Part shown: piece by piece, positions 35,912 through 44,786 of the stretch
Layout: the number at the start of each line of letters is the position of its first letter
Position numbering within the stretch: position 1 is the stretch's first letter
NCBI GenBank assembly: GCA_947504195.1
Contig: CANNGN010000001.1
Coordinates: 558,001-622,000 of the forward strand
Direction of reading: 5' to 3'
Source of the DNA: an uncultured Vibrio sp.
GTDB taxonomy: Bacteria > Pseudomonadota > Gammaproteobacteria > Enterobacterales > Vibrionaceae
DNA: 64,000 nucleotides
Notes under the pieces: model-generated
What the model saw: the letters and a program-made list of their open reading frames with translations, nothing else
Told to the model about the DNA's origin: nothing
Databases searched by the model: none
Translations under genes and position numbers: made by a program

Positions 35912-36532
35912 ATGAACTTCGATTTAAATATTATTCCTGAAACCTTCGATATGCTTCACGCTGGATTGGCTGCAAGTAGCGTACTTTTTCTAATCATTGC
36001 CGCGACTCGTAAAGGTAAAGTGATTGAAAAGCCGATAGAGAAGATCGTTGAAGTTGAAAGAACCGTCGACAAAATTGTTGAAGTCGAAAAAGTCGTAGAA
36101 GTTGAAAAGATTGTCGAGAAAGTCGTTCAAGTTGAATCTAAAGTCCACAGCGCTTCGACCGATTCAGCCATGCAATTATTATCACTAATGCAAAAAGAAG
36201 CTCGATTGATCGATTTCTTAAATGAAGATGTGACCGCTTATTCAGATGAAGAAGTCGGTGCCGCAGCACGTGTTATTCATGGCGGCGGTCAGAAATTACT
36301 TAAAGAATACATATCTCTTAGTCCTGTACGTGTAGAAGACGAAGAGTCTCGAGTTATGGTTGAAGAAGGATTTAACTCTCAAGCCATTCGCTTAACCGGT
36401 AATGTTACTGGAAGTGCTCCGTTCACTGGTACGCTTATTCACAAAGGTTGGAAAGTGAATAGCATTACACTGCCGAAAGTTTCTCAAGATTTTGATGCGT
36501 CTATCGTTGCGCCAGCAGAGGTTGAACTGTAA
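35912..36532 (+). CDS. DUF2760 protein, first gene of the Hsp70 operon
   Basis: A 206-aa protein. A hydrophobic N-terminal segment (about 12-32) is followed by a highly charged stretch of degenerate KIVEVEK repeats (about 38-75), likely a long helix or coiled coil, and then a DUF2760 domain (about 85-206, with LLSLMQKEARLIDFLNED and FTGTLIHKGWKV). The layout suggests a membrane-anchored protein with its soluble domain in the cytoplasm. The stop codon overlaps the ATG of the first Hsp70 by one base. DUF2760 has no known function; its coupling to two Hsp70s suggests an adaptor or client-binding partner. Confidence 0.85.
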   Translation: MNFDLNIIPETFDMLHAGLAASSVLFLIIAATRKGKVIEKPIEKIVEVERTVDKIVEVEKVVEVEKIVEKVVQVESKVHSASTDSAMQLLSLMQKEARLIDFLNEDVTAYSDEEVGAAARVIHGGGQKLLKEYISLSPVRVEDEESRVMVEEGFNSQAIRLTGNVTGSAPFTGTLIHKGWKVNSITLPKVSQDFDASIVAPAEVEL

Positions 36533-38436
36533 TGGCACATTCTCCACGTTATAGTGTTGGTATCGATTTAGGGACAACACACTGCGTACTGTCGTACGTC
36601 GATCATCAAGAAAATTCGCATCTAGTTCATGTTTTTTCCGTGCCGCAAATGACAGGTCCCGGAACGGTTGAATCATTAAATCAGTTGGGGTCATTTGTAT
36701 ATCAACCCCACGAACATGAAATGGACGTCAGCTCCCGAGCGCTTCCATGGACAACAGAGCCGTTAGCGTTAGTTGGGGCTGTTGCGCGAAACCTTGGAAG
36801 TAAAACGCCAATTCGTTTGGTTTCGAGTGCGAAATCATGGTTATGTCATGCTGGTATTAACCGTAAAGAAGCGATACTTCCTGCGGGTAGCCCTGAGGAC
36901 GTCGAAAAAATCTCCCCAGTAGAAGCAACGGAATTATATCTTGCTCACCTTATTGAAGCGTGGGATTTTCAATTCACTGATGCTCCACTTTCTGAGCAAG
37001 ATGTCACGGTGACAATACCTGCCTCTTTTGATCCAGGTGCACGAGAACTTACCGCTGAAGCAGCACGCTCTGTTGGATTTGAACATCTTACCCTTTTAGA
37101 AGAACCGCAAGCTGCACTGTACAGTTGGATCGATAAAAATGGCGATCAGTGGCGTGATGAACTGAATGTCGGCGACATTGTTTTGGTTGTTGATATTGGC
37201 GGCGGAACAACCGACTTATCTTTAGTGGAAGTGACTGAAGAAGATGGTAACCTCGCATTAAACCGAATCGCAGTAGGTGAACATATTTTGCTTGGCGGCG
37301 ATAATATGGATCTCGCCCTCGCCTACCGTTTGAAAATGAAATTAGCTCAACAAGGTAAAGAGCTGCAAAATTGGCAAGTACAAGCGATGATGCACGCCTG
37401 CCGTGATGCTAAAGAAACCTTGCTTAGCGACAACGATATTAACGAAGTTTCAATTGTCGTACCGAGCCGCGGTTCTAAATTACTCGGCGCAACACTCAAA
37501 ACAGAATTAACCCGTGACGAAGTACAGCAAACCTTAGTTGACGGATTCTTCCCTATTGTGAACGTTTCCGAACAGCCAGCGCAAAGAGCACGCGGCGCAT
37601 TAACTCAAATGGGATTACCGTACGCGCAAGATGCCGGTATTACGCGCCACATCGCAGCATTTCTGACTAAGCAAGCCAATGCAAATCAAGAGACGGAACA
37701 AGCCTCACCGTTTGATATGTCATTTGCTGGCATTCCTGGAGAAATGTCTGGAGAAATGTCTGGAGCAGCACCTTCAGTAGAATTCATTAAACCCACGGCG
37801 ATTCTATTCAATGGTGGGGTTCTAAAATCATCACTTCTCGCGAATCGTTTGCTGTCAACATTGAATCAATGGTTAACCGATGCACAAGCCCCTAATGCGA
37901 AAGCACTACAAGTGATTGATTTGGATCTGGCGGTAGCACAAGGCGCAGCCTACTACAGTACGATTCGCAAAGGTGATGGCGTCAGAATTCGCGGTGGTAT
38001 CGCTTCGTCGTATTACGTTGGAATTGAAAGTTCTATGCCTGCGATTCCGGGCATGGCACCACCATTAGAAGCTTTGTGTGTAGCACCGTTTGGTATGGAA
38101 GAAGGCGCAAGTGTTACGTTAGATACTCAAGAATTCGGCTTGATCATTGGCCAACCCGTTGAGTTTCAATTCTTTGGTTCAACGGTACGCCGTGATGATA
38201 TTGCAGGAACCCATTTAGAATCGTGGGGTAATGATGAATTGGTAGAATTACCAGAAATACTAATGACTCTTCCTGTCTCTGAAGGTCGCTCTCAAGGCCA
38301 AGTGGTTCCCGTTACGTTGGCCGCTGATGTAACTGAAGTCGGTACACTGCGTTTATCTGCGATTGCCAGTGATAATGGACAAAGTTGGCAAGTTGAATTT
38401 GACGTCCGTGAAGAGACAACGTCAGAATCTGAGTAA
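36532..38436 (+). CDS. Divergent Hsp70-family protein (634 aa)
   Basis: The N-terminal 510 residues are an actin/Hsp70-type ATPase: phosphate 1 motif SVGIDLGTTHCVLSYV, phosphate 2 motif VVDIGGGTTDLSLVEV (GGGTTD rather than the GGGTFD of DnaK) and the adenosine-site region ILFNGGVLKS. A low-complexity insert with GEMSGEMSG lies near residues 402-412. The last ~120 residues are beta-rich and may replace the DnaK substrate domain; there is no helical lid or EEVD-like tail. No grpE or dnaJ gene is adjacent. It starts on the stop codon of the DUF2760 gene. Confidence 0.9.
   Translation: MAHSPRYSVGIDLGTTHCVLSYVDHQENSHLVHVFSVPQMTGPGTVESLNQLGSFVYQPHEHEMDVSSRALPWTTEPLALVGAVARNLGSKTPIRLVSSAKSWLCHAGINRKEAILPAGSPEDVEKISPVEATELYLAHLIEAWDFQFTDAPLSEQDVTVTIPASFDPGARELTAEAARSVGFEHLTLLEEPQAALYSWIDKNGDQWRDELNVGDIVLVVDIGGGTTDLSLVEVTEEDGNLALNRIAVGEHILLGGDNMDLALAYRLKMKLAQQGKELQNWQVQAMMHACRDAKETLLSDNDINEVSIVVPSRGSKLLGATLKTELTRDEVQQTLVDGFFPIVNVSEQPAQRARGALTQMGLPYAQDAGITRHIAAFLTKQANANQETEQASPFDMSFAGIPGEMSGEMSGAAPSVEFIKPTAILFNGGVLKSSLLANRLLSTLNQWLTDAQAPNAKALQVIDLDLAVAQGAAYYSTIRKGDGVRIRGGIASSYYVGIESSMPAIPGMAPPLEALCVAPFGMEEGASVTLDTQEFGLIIGQPVEFQFFGSTVRRDDIAGTHLESWGNDELVELPEILMTLPVSEGRSQGQVVPVTLAADVTEVGTLRLSAIASDNGQSWQVEFDVREETTSESE
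37739..37762 (+). repeat. Tandem 12-bp repeat inside the first Hsp70 gene
   Basis: GGAGAAATGTCT occurs twice in direct tandem (37739-37750 and 37751-37762) and is followed by a further GGAG. It encodes GEMS twice and lies in a non-conserved linker, so copy number could vary without breaking the frame. Confidence 0.85.
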
Positions 38437-38443
38437 TTAATTT

Positions 38444-38470
38444 ACGGCATCTTAGGGTGCCGTTTTTTTC
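38444..38470 (+). terminator. Intra-operon rho-independent terminator between the two Hsp70 genes
   Basis: ACGGCATC and GGTGCCGT pair (38444-38451 with 38456-38463, one G-T wobble, TTAG loop) and are followed directly by a run of seven T (38463-38469). It lies between the first Hsp70 stop and the second Hsp70 start at 38483, whose ribosome binding site follows immediately. It should reduce expression of the second gene unless bypassed. Confidence 0.8.
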
Positions 38471-38482
38471 AAGAGAGTGATT

Positions 38483-41284
38483 ATGGCATCTCCGAGATAC
38501 CTTGTCGGCATCGACCTTGGCACGACGAATTCTGTTGTCGCCTATTGTGAAAATACCAAAGAGTTAAAAAACAGCCCGGTAGAAATTTTCCAGATTGATC
38601 AGCTCGTTGGACCTGGAGAAGTCGTACGTAGGCCTCTATTACCTTCATTTCGCTATCATCCTGCCAAAGGCCAAATACTTGAATCAGATCTTCAACTTCC
38701 GTGGGAAACCAGTGTAGTCGAAGGAGATTTTCCACTAGCCATTATTGGCGAATGGGCACGAAACTTAGGCGCTCAAGTTGAAGGACGACAAGTATCGAGT
38801 GCAAAAAGTTGGTTGTCACACCAAGCGGTCGACCGTAAGGAAGCAATTTTACCTTGGGCTGCCAACGAAGATACCGAAAAAGTCTCGCCACTGATTGCTA
38901 GCGCCAGTTATTTAAACCACATCCGCTTAGCGTGGAACTTTCATCATCCTAGCTTCCCGTTAGAACAGCAAGAAGTCGTTGTCACGGTTCCGGCATCGTT
39001 TGATGAAAGTGCTCGAAAACTGACACTCGAAGCGGCGGAACTTGCTGGTTTAAGCCAAATATTATTACTCGAAGAGCCCCAAGCGGTGTTTTACGATTGG
39101 TATGCACGCTATCAAGATGTCGCAGAAGAGAAACTCAAAGACGTTCCACTGGTCTTGGTGTGCGATGTTGGCGGCGGAACCACAGACTTAAGCCTAATTT
39201 CCGCACAACATGGCGAAAACGGGTTAAGTCTCAACCGTATCGGTGTCGGCGAACATTTAATGCTCGGTGGAGACAACATCGACCTTGCTCTCGCTCATAT
39301 AACCGAGCAACGCTTAAACGGTGCTCAGAAATTATCGGCTGCACGGCTTAGTAAACTTATTCAACAAACCCGTCATGCGAAAGAAAGCTTGTTAATTGAA
39401 GATGCAGCAGAGAGCGCTAAAATTACGTTACTCGGCAGTGGCTCAAAGCTGCTCGGTGGTACCAAGTCGGTCGCATTGTCGAAGGAAGAAGTGCAAAACA
39501 TCGCGATTGATGGATTCTTCCCTGTGACCTCATTTGACGAGCATCCTTCTCAGCGGCAACGTGCAGTTGTCGAATTTGGGCTGCCGTACGTATCGGATCC
39601 TGCCGTATCAAAACACGTAGCTCAATTTTTACATCAGCACCAAGAGATCGCCCGCCAAGCCAGTGGCGACAATAATGAAACTCAAGTTCCAGTCGGTTTA
39701 CTACTCAATGGTGGTGTCTTCAACAGTCCACTGATTGAAACTCGCATGGCTGAGGTTTTGGAAGGTTGGAAAGGTGATCCTGTCACCGTACTCGACAACC
39801 CTCACCCGGATTTGTCTGTTGCACTTGGAGCGGTTTCTTATGCAAAAGCGCGACGTGGCGCTCAACTTAAAATTGGTGGCGGTGTCGCCCGTTCGTATTT
39901 TCTTCAACTGACTGAAAACGGTAAAGACAAAGCGATATGTTTGTTAGCGAAAGGAACCGAAGAGAGCCAAGAGATTCGTCTGACCAGCCGCCGTTTTGCA
40001 TTAACCTTGGGTGAACCTGTTCGTTTTAATTTATTGACCACGACTCACGATACCGTTCACCCAAATACGCCGATCCAGAATGGCTTACTGACCCAATTTA
40101 ATACTGAGCAGTTTCACCCACTTCCACCGTATATAAGCTCTTTAGCTGGCGATACAGATTCTGAACTTGCTGCGAACCAAAAACAACGTCAAGAAGTCTA
40201 CCTAGCGAGTCAACTAACACCTGTCGGCACACTGCAGGTTGAATGTGTCAATACTGAAGACAGAGACCAACGTTGGTTGCTCGAATTTGAAGTGCGTAAT
40301 CAATCAACTCAAAGTAATTCTTCGCCACAGAAAACCAATCCAAAGTTAATTCAAGCCACTGAGGTTATTGCTCAGCTTTACAGTGCCAATCGCGCAAATA
40401 AAGACGACAAAGCTATCAAGCGAATTAATAAGGATTTGGAGTCGTTATTAGGTGCACGCGAAGAGTGGGACTTTGAAACGCTCAGAACGCTGTTTGATGC
40501 CATTGTAAAAGGAAAAAAAAGACGTCGTCGTTCGGATTTACATGAAAAACATTGGTTGCGCTTAACCGGTTTTTCACTTCGTCCAGGCTTTGGTGATGCC
40601 GTCGATGAATGGCGAATTAAACAACTTTGGGAAGTTTTCTCTCAGGGTATTCAGTGCAAAGATCAGCAAACATGGAGTGATTGGTGGACTTGTTGGCGTC
40701 GAGTCAGTGGTGGTTTAGATCAAGATCAACAAGAACAATTGTTGGCCGCGATTGCCAAGTACCTTCACCCAGGCGCACATCGTAACAAGTCCAATAATGA
40801 AGCCTACCAAAAAGGTTACGACGCGATGGTTCGTCTTGCTGCGTCACTTGAGCACCTTGAGGTAGAAGACAAAACGTTATTGGCGAATTGGTTTATCGCT
40901 CGAGCTCAAAATAGTACCGACTATCGCCAGAGCCATTGGTGGGCGGTCGGTCGATTAGCATCGCGTTCATTATTTTATGGCAGTGCTCATAAGGTTATTC
41001 CTCGTGCTCAAGCCGAACAGTGGTTGGAAAAACTACTACCTCTCGATTGGAAACAAGATCAAATGCTGGTTTTTGCCGTCGTTATGATGTGTCGTAAAAC
41101 AGGTGACCGATTACTCGATATTTCAGACTCGATGCGTGAACGCGTATTGGAAAAACTAAATGGTGTGAAGTGCCCTGCCAGTTGGAAAGTTTTGATGACA
41201 GAAGTCTCCTCATTAGACCAAGGCGAAGCAAAACGTTTACTCGGTGATAGCCTTCCTAATGGTCTTAGATTGGTAAAAGAATAA
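38483..41284 (+). CDS. Large divergent Hsp70-family protein with C-terminal helical extension (DUF3731-like)
   Basis: A 933-aa protein starting MASPRYLVGIDLGTTNSVVAYC, with AAGAGAGTG before the ATG. The ATPase region (about 1-470) mirrors the first Hsp70, with VCDVGGGTTDLSLIS and LLLNGGVFNSPL. A beta-rich segment follows, ending VGTLQVECVN and LEFEVRNQ, like the end of the first protein. A C-terminal extension of about 310 residues, mostly helical with many Trp and Arg, is the DUF3731 type. A basic KGKKRRRRSD stretch near 673 could contact nucleic acid or acidic lipid. The paralogues probably act together with the DUF2760 protein. Confidence 0.88.
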   Translation: MASPRYLVGIDLGTTNSVVAYCENTKELKNSPVEIFQIDQLVGPGEVVRRPLLPSFRYHPAKGQILESDLQLPWETSVVEGDFPLAIIGEWARNLGAQVEGRQVSSAKSWLSHQAVDRKEAILPWAANEDTEKVSPLIASASYLNHIRLAWNFHHPSFPLEQQEVVVTVPASFDESARKLTLEAAELAGLSQILLLEEPQAVFYDWYARYQDVAEEKLKDVPLVLVCDVGGGTTDLSLISAQHGENGLSLNRIGVGEHLMLGGDNIDLALAHITEQRLNGAQKLSAARLSKLIQQTRHAKESLLIEDAAESAKITLLGSGSKLLGGTKSVALSKEEVQNIAIDGFFPVTSFDEHPSQRQRAVVEFGLPYVSDPAVSKHVAQFLHQHQEIARQASGDNNETQVPVGLLLNGGVFNSPLIETRMAEVLEGWKGDPVTVLDNPHPDLSVALGAVSYAKARRGAQLKIGGGVARSYFLQLTENGKDKAICLLAKGTEESQEIRLTSRRFALTLGEPVRFNLLTTTHDTVHPNTPIQNGLLTQFNTEQFHPLPPYISSLAGDTDSELAANQKQRQEVYLASQLTPVGTLQVECVNTEDRDQRWLLEFEVRNQSTQSNSSPQKTNPKLIQATEVIAQLYSANRANKDDKAIKRINKDLESLLGAREEWDFETLRTLFDAIVKGKKRRRRSDLHEKHWLRLTGFSLRPGFGDAVDEWRIKQLWEVFSQGIQCKDQQTWSDWWTCWRRVSGGLDQDQQEQLLAAIAKYLHPGAHRNKSNNEAYQKGYDAMVRLAASLEHLEVEDKTLLANWFIARAQNSTDYRQSHWWAVGRLASRSLFYGSAHKVIPRAQAEQWLEKLLPLDWKQDQMLVFAVVMMCRKTGDRLLDISDSMRERVLEKLNGVKCPASWKVLMTEVSSLDQGEAKRLLGDSLPNGLRLVKE

Positions 41285-41333
41285 AACAACGAGTTTGTTT
41301 TCGTTAGTTAGCTTTGTTAAACGAAGAAAATAA

Positions 41334-41362
41334 AGAGAATAGATGTCAGACATCTATTCTCT
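41334..41362 (-). terminator. Hairpin terminator between the Hsp70 operon and the lipoprotein gene
   Basis: AGAGAATAGATGT (41334-41346) and ACATCTATTCTCT (41350-41362) form a perfect 13-bp stem with a CAG loop. On the minus strand it is followed by TTTATTTTC, suiting termination of the lipoprotein gene. The plus-strand side lacks a T tract. Confidence 0.7.
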
Positions 41363-41397
41363 GAACCGACCTAAAAACAGATAACGAGATAGCTGCT

Positions 41398-42699
41398 TTA
41401 CTCGCTGTCACCGACTAGATATGCCCCTTCAGGTCTTACATATTCTGCGTAGTCGGCTTTCGGACTCTGCGCCATTCTATCGTTGATTTCTATCATGATG
41501 TCCATCTCATCAGATGTCATATAACCATCCGTTTGAGTCGTTGACCACGTCATTGCAGCACCATCATCGGTAATAGTACGAACAAATCGATAGGCTTGCT
41601 CAACCTCAAAAACAAGGTCAGCATTTGAGCCACTCCATGAGTTTCTGATAGGGAACCAGCCATGTTTGAGCGTATTATTGCTTCCGTCGTAGCTTTCCCA
41701 CGGAGTTTCGGCCATATCTGGGATCGTATATTCCTCATAACCCCATGAGTTAGGTGGTGCCCCTCTACCTAACGGAGTGACATGCCCTGCGGTGAAATCG
41801 CCATATTCATTTAATGGTACATGTTTAACGATTTTATAGTCGGAATCATCTTCATCATCTGTACCATCACTATCAACATACAAAAAGTTACCGTCTTCAT
41901 CCGTAAAATAGGCTTTTGATTTGTTAACAGCAATCGCTAGCGTTGGATCAACACTGCGTAACATTTCGATAAAATCAGACAGTTCACCAGGCAAATTACT
42001 CGCATTATCTAACCAATACCCATCGACTAATCCATCGAATCGTTCAGCATAACCCAACACTAAGTTGCGCCAAGCCGCACCTTCGTCGCCATCCCACTCG
42101 TCGTTAAAGTAATCTTCCCACGCTTCTTGAATTTCTGGGTCTCCACGCTCCTCTGCCATTGAAGGACCAGCCGCATTTAAATAAAGAATGACCTTTTTTC
42201 CTGCATCGCGGTAGATATCAATGACATCAAGAATTATTTGCTCGTGTTCTATCGCTGGCACCATATCTGGGTGGATGGCAGCGACATCGACATTATTATT
42301 CGTACGCAATGTAAATAGATATGCATGAGCGGGGTGTGTAAACGATGTAATCACATGTCCTGCTGCCGGAATGTTAGCGACAATCTCCCCGGCTCCAGTT
42401 TGCCAGTCGGATGAACCCGCAGAAGCATCAAGTTTATATCCGCCATCGACTCGTTGGGTGATCCCCCAAGAACCTTCCAACCAACTCGCAAGATAATCAC
42501 TATCTGAAACTAACACGTCTTCAGTAGTGTCGTGAGTAAGCTCTTCTGTAATTTCGTCAGTAGATGCATCAGTGGTCTCATCTGTAGTTTCGTCGGTAGA
42601 CTCAGATATGCCAGTAGATGCGCCGCTATCGGCTTGACACCCAAATAAACTAACGGACATTACAAATGCTAATAGGCCAAACTTCATGTTCTTTTTCAT
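41398..42699 (-). CDS. Lipoprotein with a glycoside-hydrolase-like barrel
   Basis: A 433-aa protein started at 42699, where GGGTGAC precedes the ATG. It has a lipoprotein signal with lipobox LFGC (Cys about 21), an acidic Thr/Glu/Asp repeat linker (TDETTDETTDASTDE, about 33-60), then a probable TIM barrel. Barrel-like signs are KKVILYLN, FDGLVDGYWLDNAS, where the Asp sits at the position of the nucleophile in GH29-type enzymes, and LAIAVNKSKAYF. I do not recognise a specific family; a surface or periplasmic glycosidase is the best guess. Neighbouring genes do not clarify the substrate. Confidence 0.6.
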   Translation of the reverse strand: MKKNMKFGLLAFVMSVSLFGCQADSGASTGISESTDETTDETTDASTDEITEELTHDTTEDVLVSDSDYLASWLEGSWGITQRVDGGYKLDASAGSSDWQTGAGEIVANIPAAGHVITSFTHPAHAYLFTLRTNNNVDVAAIHPDMVPAIEHEQIILDVIDIYRDAGKKVILYLNAAGPSMAEERGDPEIQEAWEDYFNDEWDGDEGAAWRNLVLGYAERFDGLVDGYWLDNASNLPGELSDFIEMLRSVDPTLAIAVNKSKAYFTDEDGNFLYVDSDGTDDEDDSDYKIVKHVPLNEYGDFTAGHVTPLGRGAPPNSWGYEEYTIPDMAETPWESYDGSNNTLKHGWFPIRNSWSGSNADLVFEVEQAYRFVRTITDDGAAMTWSTTQTDGYMTSDEMDIMIEINDRMAQSPKADYAEYVRPEGAYLVGDSE

Positions 42700-42937
42700 T
42701 GTCACCCAAAATCAATCTGATCAAATAAATAGTAATACCGACACCTGTGATGTGTTTACTATATTAAATTATGTATTTTGAGCGACTCTAGCATGATAGT
42801 TATCGCGTAAATATTAGGAGTTAATGATTTTAAAATTTAATAAAGCTTGCTCTCAATACCGAGAACCAACGTTGTATTAAAAGCAATAAAGTCGTAAATT
42901 AAAATAAGTAGATGTGTTGTAATGACTTATTTTGGTA

Positions 42938-43576
42938 TTATTTAAATTGTTCTAAATCTATCCCTTCAATGTCACAAACCGCTTGAATCGTTGGGTTTAA
43001 ACTCAGTTTATTCAGATACGCCGCTAGGTGTTTGAAACTGAGCGGTGATTTTTCTATTGATAACACCCACCCTACAAGCATAAATAAGAAATAATCACAT
43101 GCCGTTAAAGTATCGCCAAGCAAGTAGTCGTTGTGTTCAAGTTGATCATTAATAATTGATAGCGCATCAGCAATTCTATCCTCTTGCGCAGCAACAACAT
43201 TTGGAATTGTCGTTACATCATTGGTATGACGGTGGGCGTAATATCGAACCATGGTTTCTGCTTGTAACGTATTATTCAAGAAGGCAAGCCATTGAAAAAA
43301 TAAAGGTCGTTTAGGATCACCAATAGATGGCATTAATTCTGACTCAGGGTAAAATTCGCAGATATGGATGCAAATAGCGGGACTTTCGAAAATAGACTGG
43401 TCATTCACAACTAATGTGGGAATTCGCCCCGTTGGGTTCAGCTTGAGGTAATCCGCTGATTTATGAAAGTCAGACTTTTTATCGACTAATAATAGCTCAT
43501 AGTCAGCCTTTAAGTGATGAAGCAAAAAGTGAGGCGCTAGACTCGCATTATTGGGATAATAATAAAGCTTGAACAA
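42938..43576 (-). CDS. Glutathione S-transferase family protein
   Basis: A 212-aa protein with the GST layout: thioredoxin-fold N-terminal domain (MFKLYYYPNNASLAPHFLLHHL to about 78, with the cis-Pro segment RIPTLVV and glutathione-contact ESPAIC) and a helical C-terminal domain (about 88-212, with LLGDTLTACDYFLFML). Ser or Asn near position 10 would be the catalytic residue. It conjugates or reduces electrophiles with glutathione in the cytoplasm; the substrate is unknown. A start preceded by AAGGAG fits. Confidence 0.88.
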   Translation of the reverse strand: MFKLYYYPNNASLAPHFLLHHLKADYELLLVDKKSDFHKSADYLKLNPTGRIPTLVVNDQSIFESPAICIHICEFYPESELMPSIGDPKRPLFFQWLAFLNNTLQAETMVRYYAHRHTNDVTTIPNVVAAQEDRIADALSIINDQLEHNDYLLGDTLTACDYFLFMLVGWVLSIEKSPLSFKHLAAYLNKLSLNPTIQAVCDIEGIDLEQFK

Positions 43577-43675
43577 ATTTGACTCCTTGTCTTATACATT
43601 TTGGATATTTTGACTCATAACCGTATTTTTGAACATCGACCATAAGAACCATAGGTTGATTTCAAACCTCAGTGC

Positions 43676-44608
43676 TCACATCTGTAATGTTAACTTGAAC
43701 GACTGACCATTTATCAATGTAAATGACCATTGGTTTCGTCCCGCGGGCGTAAGTGACGTCTCTAAACGACTTGGTAACGACACTCGACTGCGTTCCTGTA
43801 ATTGACCATTTTCCCATTCCAACAGAACAAGAGCTTGGTGTGCTTGATCGGGTACTATCAGTAAATCTTTTTCTGTTTGGCTTTGACCTTCTTTTTCAAC
43901 TGAGTGAGCAACAGTCCCCAAACCAAGTTCGGTGCTGCCTATACGATGGTTGCTCACGCCAAGATATTCAGTAAGCAAAGTTAGATCTGATTTCGTGTAG
44001 CGATAGACATGTAACTTGCCGCCTATGTGTGGTGTTACAATAAGGGTAACATCAGTGACACCGTCACCATCAAAGTCTCCTACTCCAATTGGGTTTAGCC
44101 ACCGAAACGAACGCCCGATAAAGGGAGTTGATGTTACTCTGACGATAGCATTAGATTCTACCTGAAATAGAGATAAAGACGCGCCGAGTTCAGCGTCGCT
44201 TTCAATCGTAATAATTTCATCAATACCATCGCCATCAAGATCGATTACTCTTGGTTCTAAATCTTCAAATACTCGTGTGTTGGGTAACGAAAACTCTAGA
44301 GTCTTACCTTCACGGGTTTCAATACTAAGGGTTGCCGCTTCACTTTCATCGCCCAAAATCCCATGTGGATAACGCTCGGTCGCATCGGTGTACCATGCCG
44401 TTGACACATCATTGTCACCATAAGCAATTCGACTTAAAGGGATTTGCCCCGGTCTTTGTTCAATGTTGTTAGTATTTGCCTTCAATTCAACAGGTGTAAT
44501 CGTTAACTCATTTGCTTTTACATTTGGTAATAACACCAAAGATAATGTCACAAACAGCAATACACGAAGTCGTGTTACGAATGGAAAATGGAGTTGGCAT
44601 AGTCGCAA
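43676..44608 (-). CDS. Secreted FG-GAP/VCBS-repeat protein
   Basis: A 310-aa exported protein (signal about 1-32, ending PNVKA). Two repeats contain calcium-binding DxDGDG loops, IDLDGDGIDEIIT (about 107-119) and GDFDGDGVTDVTLIV (about 152-166), as in beta-propeller FG-GAP proteins. The TTG start is supported by GGAGG 7 bp upstream; the nearby ATG is out of frame. It lies downstream of the TonB receptor gene on the same strand but behind a strong terminator, so it has its own promoter or depends on readthrough. A role in iron uptake is only suggested by position. Confidence 0.7.
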   Translation of the reverse strand: MRLCQLHFPFVTRLRVLLFVTLSLVLLPNVKANELTITPVELKANTNNIEQRPGQIPLSRIAYGDNDVSTAWYTDATERYPHGILGDESEAATLSIETREGKTLEFSLPNTRVFEDLEPRVIDLDGDGIDEIITIESDAELGASLSLFQVESNAIVRVTSTPFIGRSFRWLNPIGVGDFDGDGVTDVTLIVTPHIGGKLHVYRYTKSDLTLLTEYLGVSNHRIGSTELGLGTVAHSVEKEGQSQTEKDLLIVPDQAHQALVLLEWENGQLQERSRVSLPSRLETSLTPAGRNQWSFTLINGQSFKLTLQM

Positions 44609-44659
44609 AATATCGCCTCCGTGTTAAAGCATCATGAGTAGAAAAGTAAAACGAAAAAA

Positions 44660-44689
44660 AGGTGTGTTATTTTAGAAAATAACACACCT
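44660..44689 (-). terminator. Rho-independent terminator of the TonB receptor gene
   Basis: AGGTGTGTTATTTT (44660-44673) and AAAATAACACACCT (44676-44689) form a 14-bp stem. On the minus strand it is followed by a T run (44659 downward). It lies about 100 bp after the receptor stop codon. Confidence 0.9.
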
Positions 44690-44786
44690 ATCGTTATATC
44701 TCAGATGTTTTTAAAAAAGTTTATGTAACTGAAAGCCAGCCTTTCATGTTCTAATGACAGCAATAGGTTACATTGTCACTCAACAT

